DNA from: Liolophura sinensis
Taxonomy: Eukaryota > Mollusca > Polyplacophora > Chitonida > Chitonidae
Assembly (NCBI RefSeq): GCF_032854445.1
Contig: NC_088304.1
Span: forward strand, 6,643,704-6,707,703
Direction: 5' to 3'
DNA length: 64,000 nt
Positions 46,110 through 58,164 of this stretch are shown one piece after another (the first letter of the stretch is position 1; each line of letters opens with the position of its first letter). Made by a program: the position numbers and the translations under genes. Under the pieces are notes generated by a model. That model had not been told where the DNA came from, ran no database searches, and saw only the letters and a program-made list of their open reading frames with translations.

Positions 46110-46835
46110 AGTTCTAAGCGCGTTAATATTGTAAAAGTACTGTAATGTAAATACAACATTCCATGGTGGAAAAGCCCTTACACTGAAAACTGTATGCATT
46201 CCGCATTTCACACAACATCATACGGCTTCTCGCTAAAAACAAATGTGTATTTTTAAACTACTAAGAATTTACTACTATAACAGTCTGACGACGACCATCT
46301 GCCGGTGTGAATAGCATAGAGAATATAGCACGCCGCCTGCTACGTGAATATAGGTGTACTTAATTAATATGAACTTATATACATGACTGTCGCCGGATAG
46401 AACAAGGCCGTGACGAGTGTCATGCGCAGTGACAATCATGAAAAAATTAGTTTCCAGCGATGATTATATTAATTTTTACACGGTTTATGCTGACTGTATG
46501 GAAGTTGATTCAAAAGGCGAAAGATATGAATAACCCATAGAGAATTGAAAGATTAAATGCTGCAGGACGTCAGCCATGCTAAAGTTATAATTTTAAAAAA
46601 TCGCTTTTGACTGATCAGAAAAGAATTATTCTAAACGTGATTGATTGATGGCTAAACAGTGCTGTTGTTGGGCTACGATATTGATTTGTATTATTATTAG
46701 AAGACATCACAAATATTTCCAATGTCAGTAAGGATGATTTATGAAATGATTGGCGGAAATCAGATCCGTGATAAACGATTGACTGACTTTGAGTGTAAGA
46801 GAGGTCTGCTAACGATTACTGGTGTAAAAAATTAC

Positions 46836-47045
46836 TTCAGGTAATCTCTTGCCAGAATCCCGTCGCCATTATTTGTTTTACAGCAATGTCGGGTGAGGCT
46901 CCATAAGCCCAAAACCCGATGGCAAAAGACGGCTTCTCCGACAGGTAAGCCACACGTATTCCGTACAATGAACAGTGGACACCAGCATAAACGTTGACAG
47001 CAGCATCTGGGAAATAATCAGGCCAGGGTGTAATTTCAATTCCAT
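46836..47045 (-). pseudogene. receptor first-exon copy 9 (frameshifted)
   Basis: ATG at 47045 opens MELKLHPGLIISQMLLSTFM and LVSTVHC, a plausible signal peptide. The conserved core is in a different frame (RVAYLSEKPSFAIGFW, AYGASPDIAVKQIM), and the last part (GI then LARDYLK) is shifted again. The donor is weakened to GTAATT. At least two indels separate it from a working exon. Together with copy 10 it forms a subfamily (AYL(S/T)EKP.F.IGFWA.GA.P). Confidence 0.5.
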
Positions 47046-47864
47046 TTTAACTATGAAGGAGAATTCGGATGTTTTTTTATACAGTAAACGTTTATAAATA
47101 TTTGAAGGGTCATGTTTAAGAAATCTCCACGTACCTAAATCTCTTAAAGAGCAGGTGGGTGGTATATATCTTCAGCAGTGTGTGTCAAGTCTGACAATTC
47201 ACCTCAGCATTACCTGTACTTATTACGGTATAGGATCGCCCGAAAATTGAACATATTTATGGAGGATGCTTTCATTAATTCCATCAACAGCCTATACAGA
47301 GTCATCTGTCATTTGTTTTGTTTTTACTTGGAGATTCACATTGGGTTAAAACAGTTCCATTAAATTACTTAGAGGATGCATGCAAATGCAATTTCTTTGA
47401 ACTGATAATGTTGATGGATTTGGTTTTGCTACATCAAAGAAGCTTGCCTTAAGTAACAATCACAGGTAACATTATAGACACTCTTTGCATTTCCTGTCTG
47501 TCTTCAAGCATGTTTTACAGAAAGACCAAAATTGTATTTAATCATTTCGATACACGCGACATCACATGCGGATACGTGAAAGCTGTCTCGAAATCTAAAA
47601 GCACTCTAGGTCTAAATGCCATTAGCATTTAATCAGCAGTTGTGGATATCGATAAATGGACAACATTTGTCAATAGTTCATTTACGAATATCGATATCAG
47701 TGCACGTTAATTTATAGATAATTTATTTATTGATATATGAATTTATAATTATCGATAACCCGCTTATTCATGAAAATCCTTTAAGCAACATCGATACCGT
47801 GCGCTTATTAAGGCGTGACAGAGTCAATACCAGGAATACTACACCTGCCAGAGGCCGAAGTCCA

Positions 47865-47975
47865 AGGTCAGAGTCTGGTGGAGGTCAGTTCAGCTTGGCA
47901 GAGTCTGGTGGAGGTCTGTTCAGCTTGGCAGATTCTGGTAGAGGTCAGTTCAGCTTGGCAGAGTCTGACCGAGGG
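47865..47975. repeat. 33-bp tandem repeat, ~3 copies
   Basis: CAGAGTCTGGTGGAGGTCAG plus TTCAGCTTGG recurs at 33-bp spacing. In one plus-strand frame (47730-48008) it reads as an 11-residue repeat (AESGGGQFSL), and it is open in a second frame too. I do not call a gene because no start context or homology supports it. Confidence 0.85.
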
Positions 47976-48049
47976 ACCAGGATACATGGTTGTATTATAT
48001 CGAGTTGAATTTGAAAATCTACGTCAACAGTTAAGAGTTTAATCTTAAC

Positions 48050-49680
48050 GCCAGAGCAATAAGGAGAAAACAAACATTTTGCCAACTTTTATCCACGACA
48101 ACAACGTTTCGTGCAGTTTGCACGTCTAAAACACAAACAAAACCGTCACAATAACCTATCTCTCAAACGTAGACAACAGTTACGCCAGATGTAAATTACA
48201 CACGCTATACGCAGTGTCCATACGTTGTTTCTCGTCACCAAAATGGGCAAACGGACCGACGAGAGACAACATGTGATCAAAATGTTTACTTCGGACTTCA
48301 CGTGCTACTTTCGATTAAAAATACTGACTCCTGCCCTAAGGACGAGCCATTTTGTGAAAAATGATGATGCACAGAATCAAGGTTGACCGATGAAATATCA
48401 AGACAGCTTTTATAATATCCACGACGTATGATAAATTATTACGATTCACTGAACATTTCTTTTTCTTTTGGTCACAAAGATAATGCCTTCTGTTTACCAC
48501 TTCGTACAAGTGTTAATCAGTATTATGACAGAAGTACATGTCCACATAACTGTGTGTTCCAGCAGCACACAAATTGTATTACACACATTGTGTAGTTTTG
48601 TGACACACAAATTGCGCAGTTTTGTGACACAAATTCGTACTCAGCTGTGTTTAGAGACATGATAGAATAACAGCGTGGGGTCTGCATGGGTTCCTCAAAT
48701 GCTATTCTTCCGCTAAATATGTTGAAAAGTTCTTACAGGGTGTTTACCAGATGTCTTGTAGAAACCCTAAACCAGTTACATTTAGTATAACGTATTGCAA
48801 TGTCAAATTAGATCGACACCGTCCATGCGTCTATACATGTTCTAGAATTAAGAGATAGGCCTATGAGCTGGGAATTGTCAACAAAGTAATCCGGGGCACG
48901 ATCTCAAGTTTTTAGTAACTGAAAGAATATCCTCCAAATTATAATCAGTACCTTATGATCAATAAATTAATCATTTTGCTATTATTTTAGTATTTCAGTT
49001 TATATGACAGCACGGTCATTTTTCTCGCTAAATCAACCGGTGTAGCAGAAGTAAAACCACAGACCTTTGGCGAGTAACTGAAGTGGACTGTCCCTGTCTT
49101 GAATTGATAAGAATAGAAATATTCTGTTTCATTTGCAATAGGGGTGTTTTTGTGAAGCGCCAAAACTGAGACGGTCGGATTTTAAAGTGTATTTATTTGA
49201 TCCGTGTTCAGCACTGCACCAAAGAATTCAGGACAGGGATAATTATGGTATAAAAGTCTTTCGTCGGTAAAGGTAAAAAAAGGTGGGACTGTATCATGTG
49301 ACTTGTCAGAAATGTGAGGAAACTTTCGTTGAGCATAATTTACCTATCGTCTGTCTCGCCGTGGTATTGAGTTACAAATGACACCACTTTTCTTCAGGAA
49401 GTTCACAAACGTTCAGCTCAGGTCAGCTTTTTGGAACAATATCAGACGCTCAATTATAGTAAATCTGATCAAAAGTACTTTCATACCATTTTTGACAGGT
49501 CACATGATGCAGAGGGGACGAACCCAAAACTCTTTCAATGCTTTTGATCCGGTTGTGTCGGGATTTGTTGACATGTATATGGGTTATTGCAGCTTAGTTT
49601 GTAGGCTTTTATTATTAAAAAAGAAAATTATGCTCTGTCAGACGAGTACTTTGATGTATGTCCTGTACTTTGTTTCATAT
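48050..49680. other. intergenic, nothing recognised
   Basis: There is a short (ACACAAATTG)-like imperfect repeat at 48555-48640. The remainder shows no exon or transposon signature. Confidence 0.4.
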
Positions 49681-49682
49681 TA

Positions 49683-49925
49683 ATTTAATTATTTATTTAT
49701 TCATTTATTTATTTTTGTACTTATTTATCTGTTCATTTATTTGACTGGATATTACGCTGTACTCAAGAATATTTCACTTGTAAGACGGGGGCCAGCATTA
49801 TGGTGGGAGGTAACCGGGCAGAGCCCAGAAGAAACCCACGACCTTCCGCAGGTTGCTGAAAGATCTTCCGACGAACGAACGAACGAACGAACGAACGAAT
49901 TAACGCAGAGGAGGTCACATGAGCT
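49683..49925 (-). mobile_element. SINE with (ACGA)n expansion
   Basis: TTTATT tail, GTACTCAAGAATATTTCACT, AGCCCAGAAGAAACCCACGA, then an ACGA microsatellite (about 49874-49898) where the consensus has a single CGTACGACC, and finally GAGCTGGACTT. The microsatellite grew inside the element. Confidence 0.8.
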
Positions 49926-50108
49926 GGACTTTAACTCATTTCTCTTATATATGTCAGTGATCTTGTGGTATTGGGCACACAGATGTGTCGGTGATTAAAA
50001 TCTCAATCCATCTCCACTGTGTATAACTAAACTTTCCTACATAAATGTTAATTATTTTGCATTTTCCTGTAACTTACTTTATAAGAAATGAGTTTTCCTG
50101 TAACTTAC

Positions 50109-50334
50109 TTGATCGTGTTGTTACCAATTATTCCCGCCTTAATGATATCCTCCACAGCCATGAAAGGTGCCGCTCCGTTAGCCCAAAACCCTATAGAAAA
50201 CAGGGGCTTCTCAGTCAAGTACGCCAAGGACGTATTCCTTACTGTTAACAGTGGACACCAACAGGAATGTCGAGAACAGTGTCCACAACAGTGTCCAGTG
50301 GAAGCTGATGCCTGCAGAACAATCTCATTTCCAT
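50109..50334 (-). pseudogene. receptor first-exon copy 10 (leader out of frame)
   Basis: The core reads NTSLAYLTEKPLFSIGFW, ANGAAPFMAVEDIIKAG and IIGNNTI up to a GTAAGT donor (50108-50103). In this frame the upstream residues are Cys-rich and not hydrophobic. A good leader (WTLLWTLFSTFLLVSTVNS) lies in another frame just before it. So either an indel has separated leader and core, or the long ATG frame from 50404 is used without a normal signal peptide. The first is more likely given copy 9. An 18-bp segment containing the donor (TTTTCCTGTAACTTACTT in plus orientation) is duplicated at 50063 and 50092. Confidence 0.5.
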
Positions 50335-50409
50335 GGCTGTATAATCTGGCCTGCAGGTCCAAATCTTTGGTAAAGCCGTTATCTCCAAGGTTCGGAAAGA
50401 ACATTTAGC

Positions 50410-53400
50410 AACGTTAGGACACACTAGACAGTGTTATCATGATCCCGTTACATCTGACGCCGTTCAGTATGATGGTAGCTACCAGATCACCACTAATAAT
50501 GAACGGCCGTTCGGTATAATGCCAGCCAAGAGCCGCACAATGTAGCAATTCCCGTTATTTTCTTACCAGACATTAACTTGTAGTATTTCATTTTCACCTT
50601 CATCCAATCGTTATATTCCTCCAAGTGAAATGCCAACCGGTCACAATAGCCATGATGGTTAAAAAATACATGAGTCGAAAATCGATGCTTGACTTCACAA
50701 TAGAACGGATATTTCTTGTGTCTTGCAGAAGAAGTTCTGAACGACTTCTCTGTTTCGTAGTTACACTGGTGGTTATGTTGTTATTTGTCCAAAGGCTAAT
50801 CTAAGATATTGTCAGCTTGGTTCACTCCTGAGACGGTTGTCCATTGTCGTTTCCTGTTTACAAGCTGACATTTGACCGGTTTTCTCTATACTGGATCAAC
50901 AATTGATCGACCTTGTATCAAATTTTAGGTGATACTGATGGTTCCATTTGTCTCATTAGATCACAGCCGAGCAGAAATTAAGTATATATATTGCAGTGCC
51001 AGACAAAAAGATCATGTGTTTGTCCGAGAAAGTTTTCCTCTTGTCTTCCTCGTGCCACACTGAAGTTTAATCATATTGGCACAACACATTCATTCATTCA
51101 TTCGACCAGAACTTGTGAAAATTAGCATATGTCTGATGAAAAAACAAAACGTCGGCCTCTCCTATCAGTCAACACTTTCCCACATACGAGTGACCCCCAA
51201 CACTCTCTACTCCAACAACCCTTTTGCTGAGAGCAATACAATAAAGTATCATTTGCTTGATCTCAGCAGAAGTTGACGAGCTCGCGTTTCATTGGTTCCC
51301 CTTCCAGACAATAGAATCTCAGCGTTTTATCCCAAATCAGTTGATTGGTCCTTTGGGCTGTCCAAGAGTTAAACTGTTGGCGTGGCACATGGTATACACA
51401 TCGATTTCCGTTGACAACAAGAAATATGAATGTAGTCTTTCGTCGCGTTATTGCGTCACTGTTGGCTTCTACTTTTTTCATCGTATCATAAGAAATAAAC
51501 GGGATGAATGGGGAAACATGTGTCAAAGAAATTATCTTGAACACGGCCAAACACACGAACAGTTTTAGCGAAACGATGACGGAATTGTGCACATTGTTTT
51601 ATACCATGCACACCAAAAATCCAGATGCCGCTTTTATAAATATTTCTCTTTCTACATACGTGTGTGTCTAGATACGAACGACTGTTCCAATGTTCATGAA
51701 TTATGACACGCTTTGATATTAAGAAATTAAGCCTCTGTAAAATCACTTAATCGAGCGAAAGTTCTCCCATTGCAGTAAAGCCATTTACTCTTACATTAGT
51801 AAAGAATCGATTGCACAAAAATAGCCTATGAATTGTAGGCTAATAAAACATAGATTATCTGGGCTAGCATAGGCATGAAAACGGCAATCTTTGCAGAACT
51901 ATGGCAATATATCTGATCGACTAAATCTACATGTACAGTGGCCGTCGTCGTATAAGTAAAATATTCTTGAGTACGGCGTAAAACTCCTATCAAATAAATA
52001 AATAAATCATGTACAGTAAGAAAACTATATATACTGTAACGTTCTGATTTAGACAGTTAAAGAATTTTACAGTTCATAGATATATAATTTGTGTATATTT
52101 ATTTGAGTTGTGTGTATACTGATGTCGTACATGGGATTCTTTCACTTATACGGAGGGGGGTAGAGAAAAATCCTAATTTTGTCAGTTATTGGACAAACTT
52201 CTTGAATTCAGGCAGCTCTTTAGTATACATATGTTTCATGTATTTATTGATTGATGTATTTATTGATTGATGGGTTGATAGTGCTGCGCTCGACGATATA
52301 CGGCGCGTACCTCCCCACATACGACCAGAGAGGACAAAAAAAAAACTAGAGCTGAAACTGATCTCGCAGCGATCGCACAAACCCAAGAAACACACACTTT
52401 CTTAAATTTTCATTCCTCGGATTAGAATCTGGGTGAAACGAACAGAAGTCCCATTAACAGACAATGTTGCACAGAGATTTGTTACTACGGTGCATTTAGC
52501 CTATGCGTGAATGAAGTTAATAAGCTGGTAATTATATGGTAGATGTTGCAGGCCTGTGCTGATTTTCGCCCAGTGAGACGGCCAGCAAATAACTCGTATA
52601 TAATTAGCGGGAAACTATTTGAGAAAGGCACTTTAAGATTCCGATAAAAAAAATCCCAGCGAATTGTGATTACAGGAAATCAATACAATCAGATCAAAAG
52701 ATGAAATTGTGAATTTTAACATAGATGCGTGACTCAGACTCATTTTACAGCTGCACAAGACACATTAATGCTCAAACATTCGATGGAAACCTTTATTTAG
52801 TATTTATTTCTTTAATTGCTGTTTGACGCTGTGCATTAGCATTTTCACCCACACTCTCAAAAATTTATGTGCGTGCGTGTGTGTTACAATAATAGAATGC
52901 AATGTTTGATGACGGTCAGAATTATATGGGTGAAGGAAAACGGCGTACCTGGGGTAAACCACCAAGATTCACTGTACATTCATGTACATTTGTTAATAGA
53001 CTGTATGAGTAATGTAGTGTCGAGTCTGAGTATAAACCAATTCATGTTCTATTTTCAACAAACGGCATTACAATAGCCTACATGGAGATAGCGAGAGATG
53101 AACATTTTTGGACTTACTAGGGAAAGAAACGCGTAAATCGGCAAGTAATTAACCACGAACTTCAAATTTAAACTCACTTTATTCACTAGGCTACCTGGGA
53201 GTGGCGTATAGAAGCAGTTTAATTCTTGTTTCCAAAATCGCTATCAGTCAAAGATGGTATGAGTAAATGTTTATAAAAAAACAGCAACGCTCGTAAGAAT
53301 ATACATGTATGTGTTTACATCATGGAATGAACTCTGTGTTGTATTACTGTCTCCGAAGTGACAGGTGTGGCACTGCTGTATCTACAGGGGAAAAGTAGTC

Positions 53401-53590
53401 ATAACACAGACGTGCGTAATATTTTTCTGACAAATGTATGGTGACGTTTTCGGTATGTCGGTTTAGATACTTCATAATTATAGGAAGGAAGTACGGGGCG
53501 TTTTCGTTTCACTTCATTTATTCACCAAAATGTTTACAATATCTTTGCACTACAGTTTATAAATAAAAGCGGGAATAAAACCTCGGACCC
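50410..53590. other. intergenic with SINE scraps
   Basis: A SINE tail lies at about 51940-52008, and a degraded SINE head at about 52255-52390 with a poly-A tract. The 100-residue frames on both strands at 51257-51592 overlap each other and lack motifs. Confidence 0.4.
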
Positions 53591-53597
53591 GGGGGTC

Positions 53598-53850
53598 CTG
53601 CAGCAACCTGCGGATGGTCGTGGGTTTCATCAGGGCTCTGCCCGGTTTCCTCCCACCATAATGCTGGCCGCCGTCGTATAGGTGAAATATTCTTGGGTAC
53701 CGCGTAAAAGACCAATCAAATAAATTTATTTATTCCCACTTACGGCCGGAGAGGACGAACTTGAACTCACAGCGACCGCATTGGTGAGAGACTCCTGGGT
53801 CATTACGCTGCGCTAGCGCGCTAACCCAACTGAGCCACGGAGGCCCCCAA
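53598..53850. mobile_element. SINE with body and head in opposite orientations
   Basis: 53598-53732 is the body and tail in sense orientation (CAACCTGCGGATGGTCGTGG to CCAATCAAATAAATTTATTT). 53733-53850 is the tRNA-like half in antisense (CGGCCGGAGAGGACG to GAGCCACGGAGGCCCCC). The two halves meet at the tail, so this is an inverted composite, either twin-priming-like or two nested insertions. Confidence 0.8.
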
Positions 53851-54739
53851 CCAAATAAATAAACACACTGAATGAAAATAAATATAAATTATCGCAAACC
53901 ACCAAGCCAGGTAAATATGATTTATTATTAGCGATATTTACGTAACAGTCCTTAAAGGATATATGAAAGGTCTGTTTTTCATTTCCTATGAAGCTGTTTT
54001 CGGGATGTGATCTATACACATGTACAAAGCAGATTCATGGCTTTCTTCTGGGGCCTAAAAATGGCCTTAAACTACAACTTTCCTAAGGACACAGCGGATA
54101 GCCTGGAAATTCTTCGTCAACGGAAATTCTTCGTCAATTCAGAAATTTCGCGACCATTGATGGAAAATATACAAAAATGTAGGAGTGATCAATAGATATT
54201 AAATATGCCTCAAAAATGAATTTTTTTCTGGTAAAGACTCTTTTGGCGTAACGTTTTTCAATTCCCGTAAGGCCGTAATTTTCATTTACCTGTACGATGG
54301 CTGGGCAATTTTTTGTGAGAGCTGTTGAGAATCTGGTCCCGGTATCACGAAGTACTCTTAACGTTACTTTCACTTAACTACCACGGCAACCATTACTGTA
54401 GGCATTACGTCGTCATTGTAGTTGGGAGCTCGTAACGTTAAGAGAACTTCGTGAAACTGGGCCCAGGGAGAGATGAATACAGTGCGGTGTCCGTCGTCTG
54501 TAAACTGTCCTCTATTACATGATTTTGAACATGTAAGACCGATTTAGTGATCGACTAATGTTTAAAGCCGTACTCAAGAGTATTTCACTATATATGGCAT
54601 CGGTCAAGACGTTTGTGATTGCATGCAGGAAACCGGAGTTCGATCCGTAAGTAAACCGCTCACCTTTTACCAGGTTACTGAAAAACCTACAGACTCAAAG
54701 ACCCCAGCTGAATCAGCAAAATCGAGAGCCCGATGTTCA

Positions 54740-55060
54740 CAGTGAGCAAACATTTTCCTCTCCGGCCGTAAGTGAGACGATCTGCCAGCAACCTGCGGGT
54801 GGTCGTGGGTTCACCCGGGCTATAGGCATAAGGGAAATATTCTTCAATACGGCGTAATACACCAATCAAATAAATAAGTCAAATAAATATTCTACTCTAG
54901 TCTACTCTACTCTACTCTATTCTACTCTATTCTACTGGCTGTAGGCATAAGTGAAATATTCTTCAGTACTACGTAATACACCAATCAAACAAATAAGTCA
55001 AATAAATATTCTACTCTACTCTATTTTATTCTACTCTACTCTACTATATTCTAGTCTGTG
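54740..55060 (+). repeat. duplicated SINE tail with (CTACT)n array
   Basis: A SINE body and tail (54780-54890) is followed by TCTACTCTACTC repeats. A second copy of the tail segment (GGCATAAGTGAAATATTCTT, 54945-55005) and more CTACT follow. The tail plus microsatellite was duplicated as a unit. Confidence 0.8.
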
Positions 55061-55224
55061 CTTCACTTCTATATCTGTGTGTTATTTTACGGATATAAGG
55101 TATAGCGACAAATCGACTTATTTGTAAATACATGCCTATATAGATGTGCTGTGAATATAGGAATGTAGATTTTCAGACGTTCAGGTTAGTATACTATAAA
55201 AGATAAGACTATTGAATTGTACTA

Positions 55225-56842
55225 CTGGACAATGTATAATAATTGCTGACGTTGCGGCGACAATCTATCGCCTTCAACAGAGTAAGGTGTTAAACAAAAA
55301 GAATTCCTATTTATATTGAAGTTACATACAAAAACAAAGTGAACACACCAGCATGTACTAGTTTCACAGTTCACGTTCACGGTTGAAGAATACAATGGGT
55401 CTATACAATTTTAAACAATGAGACAACCGGAGCAGGTATATAGTGACAGAATTTGAATATAATATAATATAGTTTTACTCTAGTGAACAAATTTTACCAT
55501 GTTGAGGTACATTTACACAAGCTAATTAACATTTTTCAACACAGGTGTGTGGTAAATTAAATCTTAGTCCTTCGCTGCGGTTGAGAGTGGGATTTTTAAC
55601 CTTTACGGAAATGGCTTCCTTAACCCCTCTCTCGAACCAATGGGGCTCCTTGGGTAAAATATTTACGTTATCCCCATTAAAACTGTGACCTGAATTACAT
55701 ATATGTTGGAATACAGCAAAATCACAACATACAGTTTACTATGGAGATAATGACAAATCATCCAATTCCCTTTTTGGACACTTCCGTTTCAGTTAATGAG
55801 GAGCGTTTACTTGAGGTAACTATATACCGAAAACCTGCACATACAGACCTTTATCTGGACTTTCAGTTACACCGCCCACTTAATCAAAAACTAGGTGTAG
55901 TTAAAACACTCTTTAAAAGGCCTAAACAGTAATAAACGATGGCGCTGCTTTACACCCACATACAAAAAAACACTGAAAGCCCGTGGCTATCAAAACTTGG
56001 CTATTCACAATGCCCTGAAAAATAATCTCCCCAAGACACCCACTGACCTACAAACAAGTACCACTAGTACTATAACTGTACCCTATGTACAAAGTTTATC
56101 GAGAAAAATCAGCAGAATTTTTAGCGCAACAATCTATAAAAACTACCTTAAGACCATATCAAAAACTGAGGACATCTCTTGTTCGACCTAAGGACAAGCC
56201 CATCAAAGACAAGATAAGTGATGTGGTGCATGAAATAAAATGTGGTGAAAACACATGCAGGGATTCATATATTGGTGAAACACAACGGCCACTAAGTAAC
56301 GGCGTTAAACAACATCAAAAACCGGCATCTAGTGGCTATGATTCTGCTGTATTCAAACATATATGTAATTCAGGTCACAGTTTTAATGGGGATAACGTAA
56401 ACATTTTATCCAAGGAGCCCCATTGGTTCGAGAGAGGGTTTAAGGAAGCCATTTTCGTAAAGGTTAAAAATCTCACTCTCAACCGCAATGAAGAACTCAG
56501 AATTAACTTTCACACATCTGGGACAAAGTGTTGAAAAAATGTTAATTAGCTTGTGTAAATGTACCTCAACATGGTAAAATTTGTTCACTAGTGTAAAACT
56601 GTATTATATTCAAATTCTGTCACTATATACCTGCTCCGGTTGTCTCATTGCTTAAAATTGTATAGACCCATTGTATACTTCAACCGTGAACGTGAAACTA
56701 GTACATACTGGTTTGTTCACTTTGTTTTTGTATGTAACTTCAATATAAATAGGAATTTTTTTTGTTTAACACCTTACTCTGTTGAAGGCGATAGATTGTC
56801 GCCGCAACGTCAGTAAATAATATACACCGTCCAGTAGAACAG
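55225..56842 (+). mobile_element. Penelope-like retroelement with inverted 3' ends
   Basis: The centre is a 5'-truncated Penelope-like ORF. Its ends are long inverted repeats: 55225-55735 is, in reverse complement, a diverged copy of 56337-56842, covering the 3' end of the endonuclease and the 3' untranslated region (shared TGGGTCTATACAATTTTAA / TTAAAATTGTATAGACCCA and ATAGATTGTCGCCGCAACGT). The two arms differ in sequence (left FNLPHT versus right INFHTS near the C-terminus), so they are separate copies, not one recent fold. Confidence 0.75.
55741..56537 (+). pseudogene. Penelope-like RT tail plus GIY-YIG endonuclease (frameshifted)
   Basis: First frame: HPIPFLDTSVSVNEERLLEV, TIYRKPAHTDLYLDF and NQKLGVVKTLF, the end of the reverse transcriptase. 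A stop follows. The second frame (55997-56130) gives VPYVQSLSRKISRIFS. The third (56085-56534) carries TLRPYQKLRTSLVRPKDK, HEIKCG and the endonuclease motif SYIGET (56265-56282), then FKHICNSGHSF, EPHWFERGFKEAI and LNRNEELRI. The order RT, linker, GIY-YIG is that of Penelope-like elements with endonuclease. Most of the RT is missing and two frameshifts are present, so it cannot move by itself. Confidence 0.75.
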
Positions 56843-56849
56843 TTTTATA

Positions 56850-58030
<1,181 letters not shown>

Positions 58031-58037
58031 GATTTGG

Positions 58038-58057
58038 CCGGAAGTGCTGTGACGTCA
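58038..58057 (+). promoter_or_regulatory. ETS-like and CRE-like sites before the NUDT9-like start
   Basis: CCGGAAGTG (58038-58046, ETS/GABP consensus) and the palindrome TGACGTCA (58050-58057, CREB/ATF consensus) lie 9-28 bp upstream of the ATG. Both motifs are typical of TATA-less promoters of housekeeping and nuclear-encoded mitochondrial genes, where they sit at the transcription start. The 5' UTR must therefore be very short, or transcription starts at several points here. Confidence 0.55.
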
Positions 58058-58065
58058 GTTCGTCA

Positions 58066-58164
58066 ATGCTACAAGTACAACAAACCAATGTACATGTAGG
58101 ATTGGTCGGTGTTTTCCTTGTTTCTGTGGCGATTTCTGGTGCAGTGATATTTCCGAATAACTAC
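58066..58164 (+). CDS. NUDT9: NUDT9-like exon 1
   Basis: ATG to the TAC/GTAAGT donor, 33 codons, phase 0. It encodes the hydrophobic N-terminal segment. The start is chosen because it follows the ETS/CRE sites directly and because the donor phase fits exon 2. Confidence 0.65.
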
